From: an uncultured Collinsella sp.
GTDB lineage: Bacteria; Actinomycetota; Coriobacteriia; Coriobacteriales; Coriobacteriaceae
Length of the DNA stretch: 64,000 nt
Reading direction: 5' to 3'
Assembly (NCBI GenBank): GCA_958403385.1
Contig: CATXXC010000007.1
Location: 50,167-114,166 of the forward strand
Positions 24,206 to 32,805 of this stretch are shown here, piece after piece (positions within the stretch are counted from its first letter, which is position 1; the number at the start of each line of letters is the position of its first letter). Both the position numbers and the translations under genes were made by a program. Below the pieces are notes generated by a model, which had not been told where the DNA came from, searched no databases, and saw only the letters and a program-made list of their open reading frames with translations.

Positions 24206-25691
24206 CTTGTTCGTTGCGTTCGCGCGCGGTGGCGCCGGCGGTAAAGCTTAATCCCTTGACGAGCGCGTTCTTGCCGTACTTGCCTTTCACGGCCAGGACG
24301 GCGCGCGCCAGGTCGCGCTCGCGCTCATCGGCCTCGATATCGCTGAATAGATCGATGGTGGCAAATTCCTCGGGCATGAGGTTGCCAAATCCCAGGTTGA
24401 TGCGCTTGACCGGTCGTTTGGGATCGACAGTCTGCGCCCAGAGCTCATCGAAATAGCCCATGATCTTCTTAAACGAATTGGTACGCTCGGGCAGCTTTCG
24501 CGAGGCGTTAGAGTGCGCAAAGAGTGCGGCATAGCCACCGCGCGGTTTGCCGCCATGCTCTCCCACAAAGATGCCATCGATTGCCTGCGCTTCGCGCACC
24601 AGGCGACGCCGTTCGTCATCGCGCTGGACGGGCTTGGGCGCACGGGGCGCGAGCTCGGGGCCGGCGGTTGCGGTGGGTTCGATACTCGATGTGCTCGAGC
24701 GCAGGTGCCCGCATCCGTCCACATACTGCGCTGTACCGCTGGCGTCGAGGCGGCGTATGTCGGCGCGTTCGCTCGCGTAGCCCACAAAGAGCGAGATGCT
24801 GTCGCAGACCACGTGCTTATCGACCAAGTCTAAAACGGCGTTGTCGACCATCTCGCGCAAGACGGTATAGGCCTGTTCGTAGGCATAACCCTTCGAGAGC
24901 ACCTGTCCTGTGGTGGTCGAAGTTGCTTGCGGGCGATAGGCTTGGATATCGGCGATGGTTGTCGGCTCGCGCCCGAAGGCATGGTCGATGAGATATTCGG
25001 CATTGACGCCGAGCTCGTCGTAAAGCAGGTTTTCGTCGAGCGCCGCGACGCCCATCAGATCGTAGACGCCGTATTTCTCGAGGCGGGCTGCCACGCCGGG
25101 ACCGATGCCCCAGATATCGGTGATGGGACGATGGGGCCAGATCTCCTTGCGAAAGGTCTCGTCGTCGAGTATGCCGATGCGGCTGGGTACGTGCTTGGCG
25201 GTAATGTCGAGCGCTACCTTGGCCTGGAATAGGTTGGGGCCGATGCCGACCGTCGCCGTGATGCCGGTGCGCGCGAGGACCTCGTCGCGCAGCGTGCAGG
25301 CGAACCCTTCCGCATCTGTGTGATAGAGGTCCAGATAGGGCGTCACGTCGATAAAGCACTCATCGATGGAGTAGACGTGCACGTCCTGGGGGCTGACGTA
25401 TTCCAGATAGATACCGTAGATTTTCGCCGACACCTCCATGTAATGCTGCATGCGTGGTACGGCCGTGATGTAGTCGATGCCATCGGGAATTTCGAACAGA
25501 CGGCAGCGATTGTGTATCCCGAGGTCCTTCATGGCCTGCGTGATGGCAAGGCAGATGGTCGTGCGTCCGCGCGATTCGTCGGCAACGACCAGGTTGGTGG
25601 TGAGCGGATCGAGCCCACGGTCGACGCACTCGACGCTGGCATAAAACGTCTTGAGGTCGATGCAGATATAGGTGTGCTGCTCGTGCGCCAT
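24186..25691 (-). CDS. Y-family DNA polymerase (UvrX/DinB-like)
   Basis: A 501-aa translesion polymerase. Palm/finger motifs: ICIDLKTFYASVECV (metal Asp and steric-gate region), YSIDECFIDVT (second catalytic acidic pair) and GIGPNLFQAKVALD. A helix-hairpin-helix (WGIGPGVAARLEKYGV) and little-finger domain follow, with an extended low-complexity insert (residues ~345-375). At ~500 aa it is longer than DinB (~350) and like the UvrX/UmuC-type enzymes often encoded on mobile elements. ATG at 25691 follows GGAGGGA. Two SOS boxes lie directly upstream. Confidence 0.9.
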   Translation of the reverse strand: MAHEQHTYICIDLKTFYASVECVDRGLDPLTTNLVVADESRGRTTICLAITQAMKDLGIHNRCRLFEIPDGIDYITAVPRMQHYMEVSAKIYGIYLEYVSPQDVHVYSIDECFIDVTPYLDLYHTDAEGFACTLRDEVLARTGITATVGIGPNLFQAKVALDITAKHVPSRIGILDDETFRKEIWPHRPITDIWGIGPGVAARLEKYGVYDLMGVAALDENLLYDELGVNAEYLIDHAFGREPTTIADIQAYRPQATSTTTGQVLSKGYAYEQAYTVLREMVDNAVLDLVDKHVVCDSISLFVGYASERADIRRLDASGTAQYVDGCGHLRSSTSSIEPTATAGPELAPRAPKPVQRDDERRRLVREAQAIDGIFVGEHGGKPRGGYAALFAHSNASRKLPERTNSFKKIMGYFDELWAQTVDPKRPVKRINLGFGNLMPEEFATIDLFSDIEADERERDLARAVLAVKGKYGKNALVKGLSFTAGATARERNEQVGGHRA

Positions 25692-25706
25692 CCGTGTCCC
25701 TCCATC

Positions 25707-25736
25707 AAACACATGTTCTTATCGAATACCTGTTCG
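25707..25736 (-). promoter_or_regulatory. Tandem LexA (SOS) boxes
   Basis: CGAATACCTGTTCG (25723-25736) and, on the minus strand, GAACATGTGTTT (25718-25707) each match the Gram-positive GAAC-N4-GTTC SOS consensus with one change. They lie just upstream of the Y-family polymerase. Confidence 0.7.
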
Positions 25737-25773
25737 ATAATACCCGCTCATCCGGACATCGTCAAAACCTGTC

Positions 25774-25801
25774 AAAAAGGGACTGGTTTGTTTTGGTAGG
25801 T
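25774..25801. repeat. Single arm of an AAAAAGGGAC-type repeat
   Basis: AAAAAGGGACTGGTTTGTTTT.. closely resembles the right arm (read on the opposite strand) of the inverted repeat at 26464-26527, flanking the Fe-ADH-like gene between them. Confidence 0.5.
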
Positions 25802-25928
25802 ATGGTCGTGCGGTTGGATCGGGTTTTAACGCAGCTCTAAAGAGCGCGAAACAGCTCGGAAAAGCTCGCTTCGTAGCATGAGCCTAACGATCGATACCAC
25901 CATAAAGCACGGAAGGGTTGTGGGGATA

Positions 25929-26453
25929 ATGGTCAACTATGGGTTTGGTATGCCGACGCGCTTGGTTGCGGATGGGGATGTGGCTCGCTGGTGCGGGCGA
26001 TTGGTTGCCCACTATGGCGGCACCAAGGCACTGGTCGTGCTGGGAGGCGACAAGCACACGCGCGATGAGCTCGTTTCGGCGGCGCTGGGCTCGCTCGATC
26101 GTGCCCTGCTCGAACGCGTACTCTTTCGTTGCGGTTCGGCCGGGGGCGACGGGGGAGACGATTTGGTCGATGAGGCCGTAGCCCTGGCAACCGATGAGGG
26201 CCTGGACTTTGTCCTGGCGATTGGCGATGCCGATACTGCTGGCTTTGCGCGCGAGCTCGCGCGTCGCATGGCGGCGCTCGATGCCGGCGAAGACGGTTTT
26301 GTCCCTTATGGATGCATTCTCTCGGAGGGCAAGGCGCCTGCTGTCGTGGGCACCGGTGAGGTTCCCGTTTTTGCCATTATCGCGCCCGAACTGCTGGAGG
26401 GCATCGGGTCTCCTCTGCGTGAGTTGCTCGGTAGCATCTGCGCCGCGGCCTAA
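25929..26453 (+). pseudogene. Truncated iron-containing alcohol dehydrogenase-like protein
   Basis: The opening VNYGFGMPTRLV and KALVVLGGDK, and a later DFVLAIGD, are recognisable as the NAD-binding half of iron-containing (BdhA-type) alcohol dehydrogenases. The product is only 174 aa (191 from an ATG at 25878), against ~390 for the family. The metal-binding C-terminal domain is absent and the GGGSxxDxAK cofactor motif is replaced by GDADTAGFARELA. It ends in a clean stop and looks codon-conserved, so it may be a reduced functional protein rather than debris. Flanked by repeat arms on both sides. Confidence 0.5.
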
Positions 26454-26463
26454 TATTTGCCAT

Positions 26464-26527
26464 AAAAGGACGGGTTATTTTTGGTTGGTAAAGCGTTTGA
26501 CCTGCCAAAATAAGCCTGTCCCTTTTT
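26464..26527. terminator. Imperfect inverted repeat / bidirectional terminator
   Basis: Left arm 26464-26489 and right arm 26500-26527 are imperfect complements, with an A-run at one end and a T-run at the other, as in a bidirectional terminator. Related sequence occurs at 25774-25801. Confidence 0.6.
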
Positions 26528-26652
26528 AATCGGTTGCCGTTTGGGGGCCGATTGGCAACGCTCGCTGATTGTAGTCTTGACCTGCGCTAGAATAGTGGCA
26601 TCTGAATGTCCGGGCGCATGGAGGCGTGCGCCCGTATGCTGAGGAGGACTCT

Positions 26653-28347
26653 ATGGCAACTGTTGCCGCACCTATCGATGCTACGTCGACTGCCGCTTGG
26701 AAGGCACTCGAGGCTCATCAGGAGAAGCTTGAGGCCGATGGTATCGACCTCAAGGCCTGGTTCGCTGCTGACGCCGACCGCGTGAACAAGCTGAGCTTTG
26801 ACGCCGGTGACCTGCACTTCGATCTTTCGAAGAACCTGGTGACCGATGAGACCGTCAAGCTGCTGTGCGATCTTGCCCGCGAGGTGAAGCTCGAGGAGCG
26901 CCGCGACGCCATGTTCTCCGGCGAGCACATCAACACCACCGAGGACCGCGCCGTCCTGCACACCGCGCTGCGCCGCCCGGCAAGCGAGAAGGGCCAGCTC
27001 ATCGTCGACGGCCAGGACGTCGTCGCCGACGTGCACGAGGTCCTGGACCGCATGTATGCCTTCGCCGAGCGCGTGCGCTCCGGTGAGTGGAAGGGTGTTA
27101 CCGGCAAAAAGATCGAGCACCTGGTGTCCATCGGCATCGGCGGCTCCGATTTGGGCCCGGTCATGGCTTACGAGGCTCTGCGTCCCTATGCCGACGCCGG
27201 TATCGACTGCCGCTACATCTCCAACATCGACCCCAACGACCAGGCCGAGAAGCTCAAGGGCTTGGATCCCGAGACCACGCTCGTGATCATCGTCTCCAAG
27301 ACCTTCACCACGCTCGAGACCCTCACCAACGCCCGCGAGGTCAAGACCTGGATGCTCGAGCAGCTCAAGGCTCAGGGCGCCATCGACGGCTCCGATGAGC
27401 AGAACGCCGAGGCCGTGGCAAAGCACTTCGTCGCCGTTTCCACCGCACTCGAGAAGGTCGAAGCCTTCGGTATCGACCCCGCCAACGCCTTCGGTTTCTG
27501 GAACTGGGTTGGCGGCCGCTATTCCGTTGACTCCGCCGTGGGCCTGTCGCTGATCGTCGTGCTCGGCCCCGAGCGCTTCCAGCAGTTCCTCGAGGGCTTC
27601 CACGCCATCGACGAGTACTTCTGCAACACCCCGCTCGAGAACAATGCCGTCGCGCTGATGGGCCTGCTCAACGTCTGGTACGTCAACTTCTTCGGTTCCA
27701 AGAGCCACGCCGTGCTGCCGTACTGCCAGTACCTGCACCGCTTCCCGGCCTACCTGCAGCAGCTCACCATGGAGTCCAACGGCAAGCATGTCCGTTGGGA
27801 CGGCAGCGCCGTGACCTCCGACACCGGTGAGATCTTCTGGGGCGAGCCCGGCACCAACGGCCAGCATGCCTTCTACCAGCTGCTGCACCAGGGCACCGTG
27901 GTGGTCCCGGCCGATTTCATCGCCTTTGCCAATACCGCCAACCCCGCAACCGACAGCGGTCAGGATGTCCACGAGCTGTTCCTGGGCAACTTCCTGGCCC
28001 AGACCAAGGCGCTCGCCTTTGGCAAGACGGCCGACGAAGTTCGTGCCGAGGGCACGCCCGAGCAGATCGTCCCGGCCCGTTGCTTTGAGGGTAACCGCCC
28101 GACGACCTCGATCTTTGGCGACACGCTGACCCCGTTCGCACTCGGTGAGCTCATCGCCCTGTACGAGCACATCACGTTTGTCGAGGGTACGGTCTGGGGC
28201 ATCGACTCCTATGACCAGTGGGGTGTTGAGCTGGGCAAGCAGCTTGCCAAGCAGATCACCCCTGCCTTCCACGACGATGCCGCCAAGGCCGAGCAGGACG
28301 CTTCGACCCAGGCGCTCATCGAGTTCTATCGCGCGCATCGCAAGTAG
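26653..28347 (+). CDS. pgi: Glucose-6-phosphate isomerase
   Basis: A 564-aa glycolytic enzyme interconverting glucose-6-P and fructose-6-P. Signatures: VSIGIGGSDLGPVMAYEAL, VSKTFTTLETL (SIS phosphate site), FGFWNWVGGRYSVDSAVGLS, the catalytic-Glu region and the C-terminal DQWGVELGKQLA (catalytic Lys). ATG at 26653 follows GAGGAG. The last codons (FYRAHRK) are duplicated at 31821 with silent differences, marking the gene's 3' end as a likely integration site. A strong terminator follows. Confidence 0.97.
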   Translation: MATVAAPIDATSTAAWKALEAHQEKLEADGIDLKAWFAADADRVNKLSFDAGDLHFDLSKNLVTDETVKLLCDLAREVKLEERRDAMFSGEHINTTEDRAVLHTALRRPASEKGQLIVDGQDVVADVHEVLDRMYAFAERVRSGEWKGVTGKKIEHLVSIGIGGSDLGPVMAYEALRPYADAGIDCRYISNIDPNDQAEKLKGLDPETTLVIIVSKTFTTLETLTNAREVKTWMLEQLKAQGAIDGSDEQNAEAVAKHFVAVSTALEKVEAFGIDPANAFGFWNWVGGRYSVDSAVGLSLIVVLGPERFQQFLEGFHAIDEYFCNTPLENNAVALMGLLNVWYVNFFGSKSHAVLPYCQYLHRFPAYLQQLTMESNGKHVRWDGSAVTSDTGEIFWGEPGTNGQHAFYQLLHQGTVVVPADFIAFANTANPATDSGQDVHELFLGNFLAQTKALAFGKTADEVRAEGTPEQIVPARCFEGNRPTTSIFGDTLTPFALGELIALYEHITFVEGTVWGIDSYDQWGVELGKQLAKQITPAFHDDAAKAEQDASTQALIEFYRAHRK

Positions 28348-28380
28348 TCGCTGCTGTTAACGCATCGCGCCTTATAGTCA

Positions 28381-28417
28381 GGGGCCCGTATCCTATCGGA
28401 TGCGGGCCCCTTTGCTT
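28381..28417 (+). terminator. Intrinsic terminator of pgi
   Basis: GGGGCCCGTATCC (28381-28393) pairs with GGATGCGGGCCCC (28398-28410), followed by TTTGCTTT. It lies within the repeated sequence at the element's left edge. Confidence 0.85.
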
Positions 28418-28488
28418 TGCCGTGGTCCCGGGGCGCACGGCCTTTGTGGAGCATCGCCGGGGCGTCGCGCGCTGCGAGAACCCTGCGC

Positions 28489-29793
28489 CTAGATCTCGGC
28501 CTCCGCATGGCCTCGCTGCGCCTCGGGCAGCTCCCCGTAGAGCGGATGGTCTTCGAGCCTAAAGCGCTCGACCTGTTCGGGAGTGCGACCGCGTACAAAG
28601 AGCCACGAGCGATCGATCGGCGTCGCCATGAGCGTGCTGGGCAGCGCGTCGGCGCGGTCGGAAAACACCCGGGCACTCTCGGGATCCTGGAACGCCAGCA
28701 CCAGATGCGTGTCGCAGTTGCCCATGATGGAGCGTGCGCGTGCCTCGCCATAGAGCGCATCGAGCTGGTTGGTCGACTGCAGCAGCAGCGTTGCCCAGAT
28801 GTTGCGGCTTCGGATAATCGAGAGCACGTTGTCGATCTGGGGGATCTGCAGATTTGCGAAGTCATCGAGCATAAAGCGCACGGGCACGGGCAGGCTGCCG
28901 TCGGGCTGCCTATCGGCCTCACGAATGAGGCCCATAAACGCTTGCGTAATAAAGAGGCCGGTCAGCGGATCGAGATTGCGGTCAATATCGCTTACGGTTA
29001 CAAACAGGGCGCAGGGGGTGTGTCCCATGGAAGCGACGTCCACCTGATGGCACTCACGATAGAGCTGTGCCGCACCGTCGAATCCCAGACACATGACCTT
29101 TTCGGCAAGGATGCCGACGATGCTCGCGTGCATGCGCTCGGCATTTTGCGTAATGGCGTAGCGCCGCCATAGCGAGAGGGCATAGCTTTGGGGGTCGGTC
29201 GTGATCAGGTCGTCAAACAATCGACCCGTGGTACCGTCCTGCAGGTGCTCGATCAGCTTGATGACCGAGCTGATCGTCTGCTCGTCGGCGGGTAGCTGTT
29301 CGGTGACGTAGGCGATAAGACACGACAGCAGGTTTGCCGCCGCATGATCCCAAAAAGGCTGGTTGTTGTCCTCGATGGGGCAGATGGCCTTTGCCACCGA
29401 GAGGATGTCCTGCTGGTTGGGCCTGCCGTCCGCCTTGCGGCGAATGTGCCTCAGGGGGTTGTAGCCGCAGCGCTCGATGCCGGGCGCAAGGGCCGGGACG
29501 GTGTTGAGGTCGGCGAAGTTGAGGCATTGCACGCGGTAACCGTGGGCTGCCAGCACGGGTCCCACTTCGCGACAGAGCGTGCCTTTGGTGTCGAGCACGA
29601 TGTAGCTTGCGTTCATTTGCAGCAGGTTGGGCTTGAGGACGTTTCGGGTCTTGCCGGCTCCCGAGGGGCCGATCACAAGTGCGTTGTTGTTGAGTCCCGT
29701 TTGGCGGGTGTCGCAGGAGAGCGTTCGATCCTTGGCGAGGATGGTGGACGATGCGGACTCAGATGCGGCGAGGCGGCTGGCGAGGTTAGACAT
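28489..29793 (-). CDS. Type IV secretion coupling ATPase (VirD4/TraG family)
   Basis: A 434-aa T4CP-like protein. Walker A GPSGAGKTRN at residues 42-51, VLDTKGTLCREVG, Walker B region VRFMLDDFANLQIPQ, and the LLLQSTNQLDALYG and THLVLAFQDPESA segments of TraG/VirD4. Full members are ~550-700 aa with an N-terminal membrane region; here that region is missing, so the protein would be soluble. ATG at 29793 follows AAGGAGG and overlaps the ClpP-like gene's end by eight bases. It would recruit DNA or protein to a conjugation channel; no channel genes are present. Confidence 0.85.
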   Translation of the reverse strand: MSNLASRLAASESASSTILAKDRTLSCDTRQTGLNNNALVIGPSGAGKTRNVLKPNLLQMNASYIVLDTKGTLCREVGPVLAAHGYRVQCLNFADLNTVPALAPGIERCGYNPLRHIRRKADGRPNQQDILSVAKAICPIEDNNQPFWDHAAANLLSCLIAYVTEQLPADEQTISSVIKLIEHLQDGTTGRLFDDLITTDPQSYALSLWRRYAITQNAERMHASIVGILAEKVMCLGFDGAAQLYRECHQVDVASMGHTPCALFVTVSDIDRNLDPLTGLFITQAFMGLIREADRQPDGSLPVPVRFMLDDFANLQIPQIDNVLSIIRSRNIWATLLLQSTNQLDALYGEARARSIMGNCDTHLVLAFQDPESARVFSDRADALPSTLMATPIDRSWLFVRGRTPEQVERFRLEDHPLYGELPEAQRGHAEAEI

Positions 29794-30403
29794 GGGCGAC
29801 CTCCTTGGTGGTCGAGAGAATTTCGTGGGCAAAGCCGAGCTCGACGGCGCGCTCGGCCGAAAGGTAGGTGTCTTTTGCAGTGAGGGACTGGATGCGCTTG
29901 GGCGTGAGGCCGCTGCGGTCCGAGAGGATTTGCGTGAGGGTCTTGCGGGTCTGCATGAGACGCCGGCTGGTTTCCTGCAACGCAAGTGCCGAGCCGCCTG
30001 CCCCCTGGGGGATCAGCGGGTCGTGAATCATGAGCTCTGCATGGGGCGCCATACGGCGATCGTCGCCGCCCATAAAGATCACGGCGCCCATGGACGCGGC
30101 GAATTCCAGGCAGACGGTGCGGATGGGGCACGATGCGAGGCGCATGGCGTCATAGATCGCAAGACCCGATCGCACGCTTCCGCCGGCGCTGGCGACAAAT
30201 ATGGTGATGGGGCGGCTGGGGTCGGTGGCATCGAGCAGACGAATCTGCTGGCATAGGTCGTGGGCCATCGGGGTTTCGATGTTTCCCATGACGGAGAGCT
30301 CGCGACGGGCGAGCATCTCATCGTAAATGCTGGTGAGCGTGATACCTCGGGCGGATTCACGCATGGTGAGGGGGCTGATGATGGGGGAATGATTGGTGTC
30401 CAT
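29786..30403 (-). CDS. ClpP-like serine protease
   Basis: A 205-aa ClpP-family peptidase. Oxyanion strand FVASAGGSVRSGLAIYD, catalytic Ser in EFAASMGAVIFMGG, catalytic His in HAELMIHDPLIPQ and Asp likely in AKDTYLSAERAVELGF. The triad is therefore intact. It is divergent from housekeeping ClpP (AGLA in place of the usual MQ segment, no typical N-terminal loop). Its place in a conjugation-type operon, coupled to the T4CP gene, suggests an element-specific role. ATG at 30403 follows AAAGGAG. Confidence 0.85.
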   Translation of the reverse strand: MDTNHSPIISPLTMRESARGITLTSIYDEMLARRELSVMGNIETPMAHDLCQQIRLLDATDPSRPITIFVASAGGSVRSGLAIYDAMRLASCPIRTVCLEFAASMGAVIFMGGDDRRMAPHAELMIHDPLIPQGAGGSALALQETSRRLMQTRKTLTQILSDRSGLTPKRIQSLTAKDTYLSAERAVELGFAHEILSTTKEVAHV

Positions 30404-30466
30404 GAGGACTCCTTTCTGTTGGTTGTGTTGTGGAATAGGATTGTTGCCCGCGGAGGGGCTGGCGGG

Positions 30467-31357
30467 CTACAGGGTTCGTCCGAGCCTGAGATCGAGCTCG
30501 GTTGTGGGGCTGGCTGCCTGTTCGTGCGGCTCGCAAGCGCCAAGGGCTCCAAAGCGATGGAGCGTTGCGACGGGCGTGGTGTAGGCGAGCCGCAGCTGAT
30601 GCTCGATAGGGGCACATCCGTCATTTTTGTAATGAGCCGCGTAGTACTGCGCGATGCTGGCGTTCATCTCGCTGCCATTGCGATGGCGCTCAAACTGGCG
30701 TCTGCAGGTCTCGATGATCTTTGCTACCGACTTGGGTGCCGTCGCGGGAACAAGGGCGAGATAGCCCTCAAATAGCTCGTTGATGCTCAGGAGGCACAGC
30801 AGGTCGATCAGCGTCCTTATGGCTGCTCCCTCGGCGGAAAAGTGCGCGGTCATGCGGTTATATCGGTTGCGGTCGACGATGGCCGCATGGGGTCTTGGAG
30901 TTTTCTGCCCCGTGGTCCCGGGCTTTTGCCGCGCCTGTGTATTGAGCTCGACGTTGCAGCGCTTGAGGCCGTCCAACGGAAGGAACAGTGCGGTGCGCAG
31001 GGTGTTCCGCTTGCTTTCGAGTTCATGACGCTCGTCGGGTTCCCATTCGAGCTTGAGTTTCGTGTCGAACGCCGTAAGCATATGGGCTAGGCAGCCTACG
31101 GTAAGAACGTACGAATCGTTGTCGCGTTTTGGGGCATAGGGGTCTGTCAGCTTGCGAATGTCGGGGTCGCCCATGATCTTTGTGCAGCGCTTCAGCAGTT
31201 GAGGGTGGTCGGCCAAGATCGTCGCGAGCGGTAGCGACGCGTAGTTCTTGATGGTCGCGGCGGCAAAGGCAGCGTCATATTCGTTTGCATATGCTCGCTC
31301 AATGCGGGCATCCAGAATGCTTTTCTTATCGCCGTCTTCAGCGTGGTGGTTTGTCAT
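30467..31357 (-). CDS. Hypothetical protein of the integrative segment
   Basis: A 296-aa protein, first gene of the three-gene minus-strand unit. ATG at 31357 follows GGAGAAGCT. It is charged, with no signal peptide, membrane helix or recognised motif. It is rich in His/Arg/Lys, and the middle contains TAHFSAEGAAIRTLIDLLCLLSINELFEGYL, a probable helical bundle. Secondary structure looks mostly helical. No family was recognised. Context suggests a function in transfer or element maintenance. Confidence 0.7.
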   Translation of the reverse strand: MTNHHAEDGDKKSILDARIERAYANEYDAAFAAATIKNYASLPLATILADHPQLLKRCTKIMGDPDIRKLTDPYAPKRDNDSYVLTVGCLAHMLTAFDTKLKLEWEPDERHELESKRNTLRTALFLPLDGLKRCNVELNTQARQKPGTTGQKTPRPHAAIVDRNRYNRMTAHFSAEGAAIRTLIDLLCLLSINELFEGYLALVPATAPKSVAKIIETCRRQFERHRNGSEMNASIAQYYAAHYKNDGCAPIEHQLRLAYTTPVATLHRFGALGACEPHEQAASPTTELDLRLGRTL

Positions 31358-31820
31358 AGCTTCTCCAATCGGTTGATGTTCGTGCTGTTTGTTGATGTGT
31401 TGGTTGTCGTGAGTGATGTGCTTGCCGTGGGTGATGTGCTGACGTTGGGGTGCTATGCGGTTTTCAATGAGCCCGTGAGGCAGTTGCTGCAGGGGCGGGA
31501 TGGAACGGCCCATGCAAGGCGGAAGGCATCGTGCTCAAAATCGAGACAGCAATGCCCTGGGTGCCTCACATGTGGCAGTTACCTCATTAAGTTGTCATTG
31601 CGTTTGGGGTTGTACTTTGCCGATCTTCCTTCTCTTACACGCTAAAACTCAAACTTCATATGCTCGATCTACTTAAAACCGCAACGGCGGCCTTTTATCA
31701 ACTTATATGTCGGAACGCGTCTTTGCAAGTACTTTTTTGCCTTTGTTTCAAATGGGGTGGTTTTGCAACCGTCACGCGCCACGCTACGCGAACGTGCCCC
31801 GGCTCGGACAAGATGGTGCG
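31358..31820. other. Non-coding right part of the element
   Basis: No supported gene. It holds a short tandem (GTGATGTGCT twice, about 31415-31440) and a lower-GC stretch (31580-31760) unlike the surrounding chromosome, consistent with imported DNA. Confidence 0.5.
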
Positions 31821-31917
31821 ATCGAGTTCTACCGCGCTCACCGCAAGTAGTCTTTGTTGCTGAGATGGGTCATGGCCGAAAGGGGCCCGTATCCCAACAG
31901 ATACAGGCTCCCTTGCT
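31821..31917 (+). pseudogene. Duplicated 3' end of pgi
   Basis: Encodes the same final residues as pgi (IEFYRAHRK, stop) with silent differences (TAT/TAC, GCG/GCT, CAT/CAC), then a diverged copy of the following terminator (GGGGCCCGTATCC..). It is about 80% identical by eye to 28318-28413 and in the same orientation. Interpreted as the displaced end left by insertion. Confidence 0.7.
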
Positions 31918-31991
31918 CTTTAAATGGGCATGAGGGTGTATTGAGGGGGGATGTCTTGCTGTCGGCATCCGCGTGCGGTGCCATTCGCTGT

Positions 31992-32011
31992 CCGTAAATA
32001 TACGTTTACGG
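31992..32011. promoter_or_regulatory. Palindrome upstream of deoC
   Basis: CCGTAAA-TATACG-TTTACGG, a near-perfect dyad 119 bases before deoC, possibly an operator. Confidence 0.4.
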
Positions 32012-32072
32012 CTAATTTCATACCACTTGTCGGAATGCGGACGCTGTCCTTGCATGTCGGGCGTACATTGAA

Positions 32073-32096
32073 CGTGGTTTTTCGCGTGAAACCACG
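32073..32096 (+). other. Short hairpin in the deoC leader
   Basis: CGTGGTTT and AAACCACG (32073-32080 / 32089-32096) form an 8-bp stem 35 bases before the deoC start, with no T-run. Confidence 0.4.
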
Positions 32097-32130
32097 AATC
32101 GGTTGTCAGTCCTGAACAAGGAGGCCCAGC

Positions 32131-32805
32131 ATGACGCTTGCCAAACCCATCAACAAATACATCGACTATATCGATGCCCCCGAGGACACGTTTGAGCAAT
32201 ATGTCGAGAAGGCGTTAAAGTACAACTTTCGCTGCGTATTTGCGAACCTGCAGGAGTACGAGACGGGCCGCGCCATGCTCGAGGACTCTGACATCATCCT
32301 TGCCGGCGCTATCGACTTTCCCCAGGGCACTATGGCGCTTGAGGAGAAGCTTGCGAGGTTTGAGGAATACGCTGCGTGTGGCTTTACCGAGATTGACTAC
32401 GTTTTGAATCAGAGGTCGATCGAGAACCGCGATTTTGATGCCATCGAGCGCGAGATGACTACCATTGCTGATTTTTGTCGCGCGCATGGCATCACTGACA
32501 AGGTAATCGTCGAGATGTGCAAGCTGGACGGCGACGACGCCGCCAAGCGCCGTGTATGCGAGATCGCGCTGGAGGCCAAGCCGGGATTCCTTAAGACATC
32601 GACCGGCAGAAGCTTTGGCGGTGCTAAGCTCGAGGACGTGCGGCTGATGCACGAGGTGCTCGGCGATGCCGTGGCAATCAAGGCGGCGGGCGGTATCCAT
32701 AATTACGAAGAGGCCTGCGCATTCATCGAGGCCGGCGCCAGCGCGTTAGGTGCATCGGCGGGCATCGCGATCGTCGAGGGCGCACCGACGGATGAGCGTC
32801 GCTAG
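32131..32805 (+). CDS. deoC: Deoxyribose-phosphate aldolase
   Basis: A 224-aa class I aldolase splitting 2-deoxyribose-5-phosphate into glyceraldehyde-3-P and acetaldehyde. Schiff-base Lys in GFLKTSTGRSFGG; the proton-relay Lys in AIKAAGGIHNYEEA; entry strand NFRCVFANLQEYE. AAGGAGG stands six bases before the ATG. Monocistronic; the HAD gene follows after 150 bases. Not adjacent to other deo genes. The C-terminus is slightly short of the family's usual tail but complete. Confidence 0.94.
   Translation: MTLAKPINKYIDYIDAPEDTFEQYVEKALKYNFRCVFANLQEYETGRAMLEDSDIILAGAIDFPQGTMALEEKLARFEEYAACGFTEIDYVLNQRSIENRDFDAIEREMTTIADFCRAHGITDKVIVEMCKLDGDDAAKRRVCEIALEAKPGFLKTSTGRSFGGAKLEDVRLMHEVLGDAVAIKAAGGIHNYEEACAFIEAGASALGASAGIAIVEGAPTDERR

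Larger units (their letters stand above)
28318..31917. mobile_element. Candidate integrative/conjugative element remnant at pgi
   Basis: A ~3.5-kb segment bounded by two diverged direct copies of the pgi 3' end plus terminator (28318-28413 and 31821-31917). All three genes run on the minus strand: unknown protein, ClpP-like protease and VirD4/TraG-type ATPase. No integrase, relaxase or replication gene is seen, so it looks like a reduced remnant. The boundaries are inferred from the duplication. Confidence 0.55.

Noticed and set aside
26587..28338. Very long open frame on the minus strand opposite pgi (583 codons)
   Set aside because: It is the shadow of a strongly codon-biased gene on the plus strand; the translation has no recognisable domain and pgi is certain.
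28318..31917. Search for integrase, relaxase or replication genes in the element
   Set aside because: None found on either strand, so a complete ICE was not claimed.
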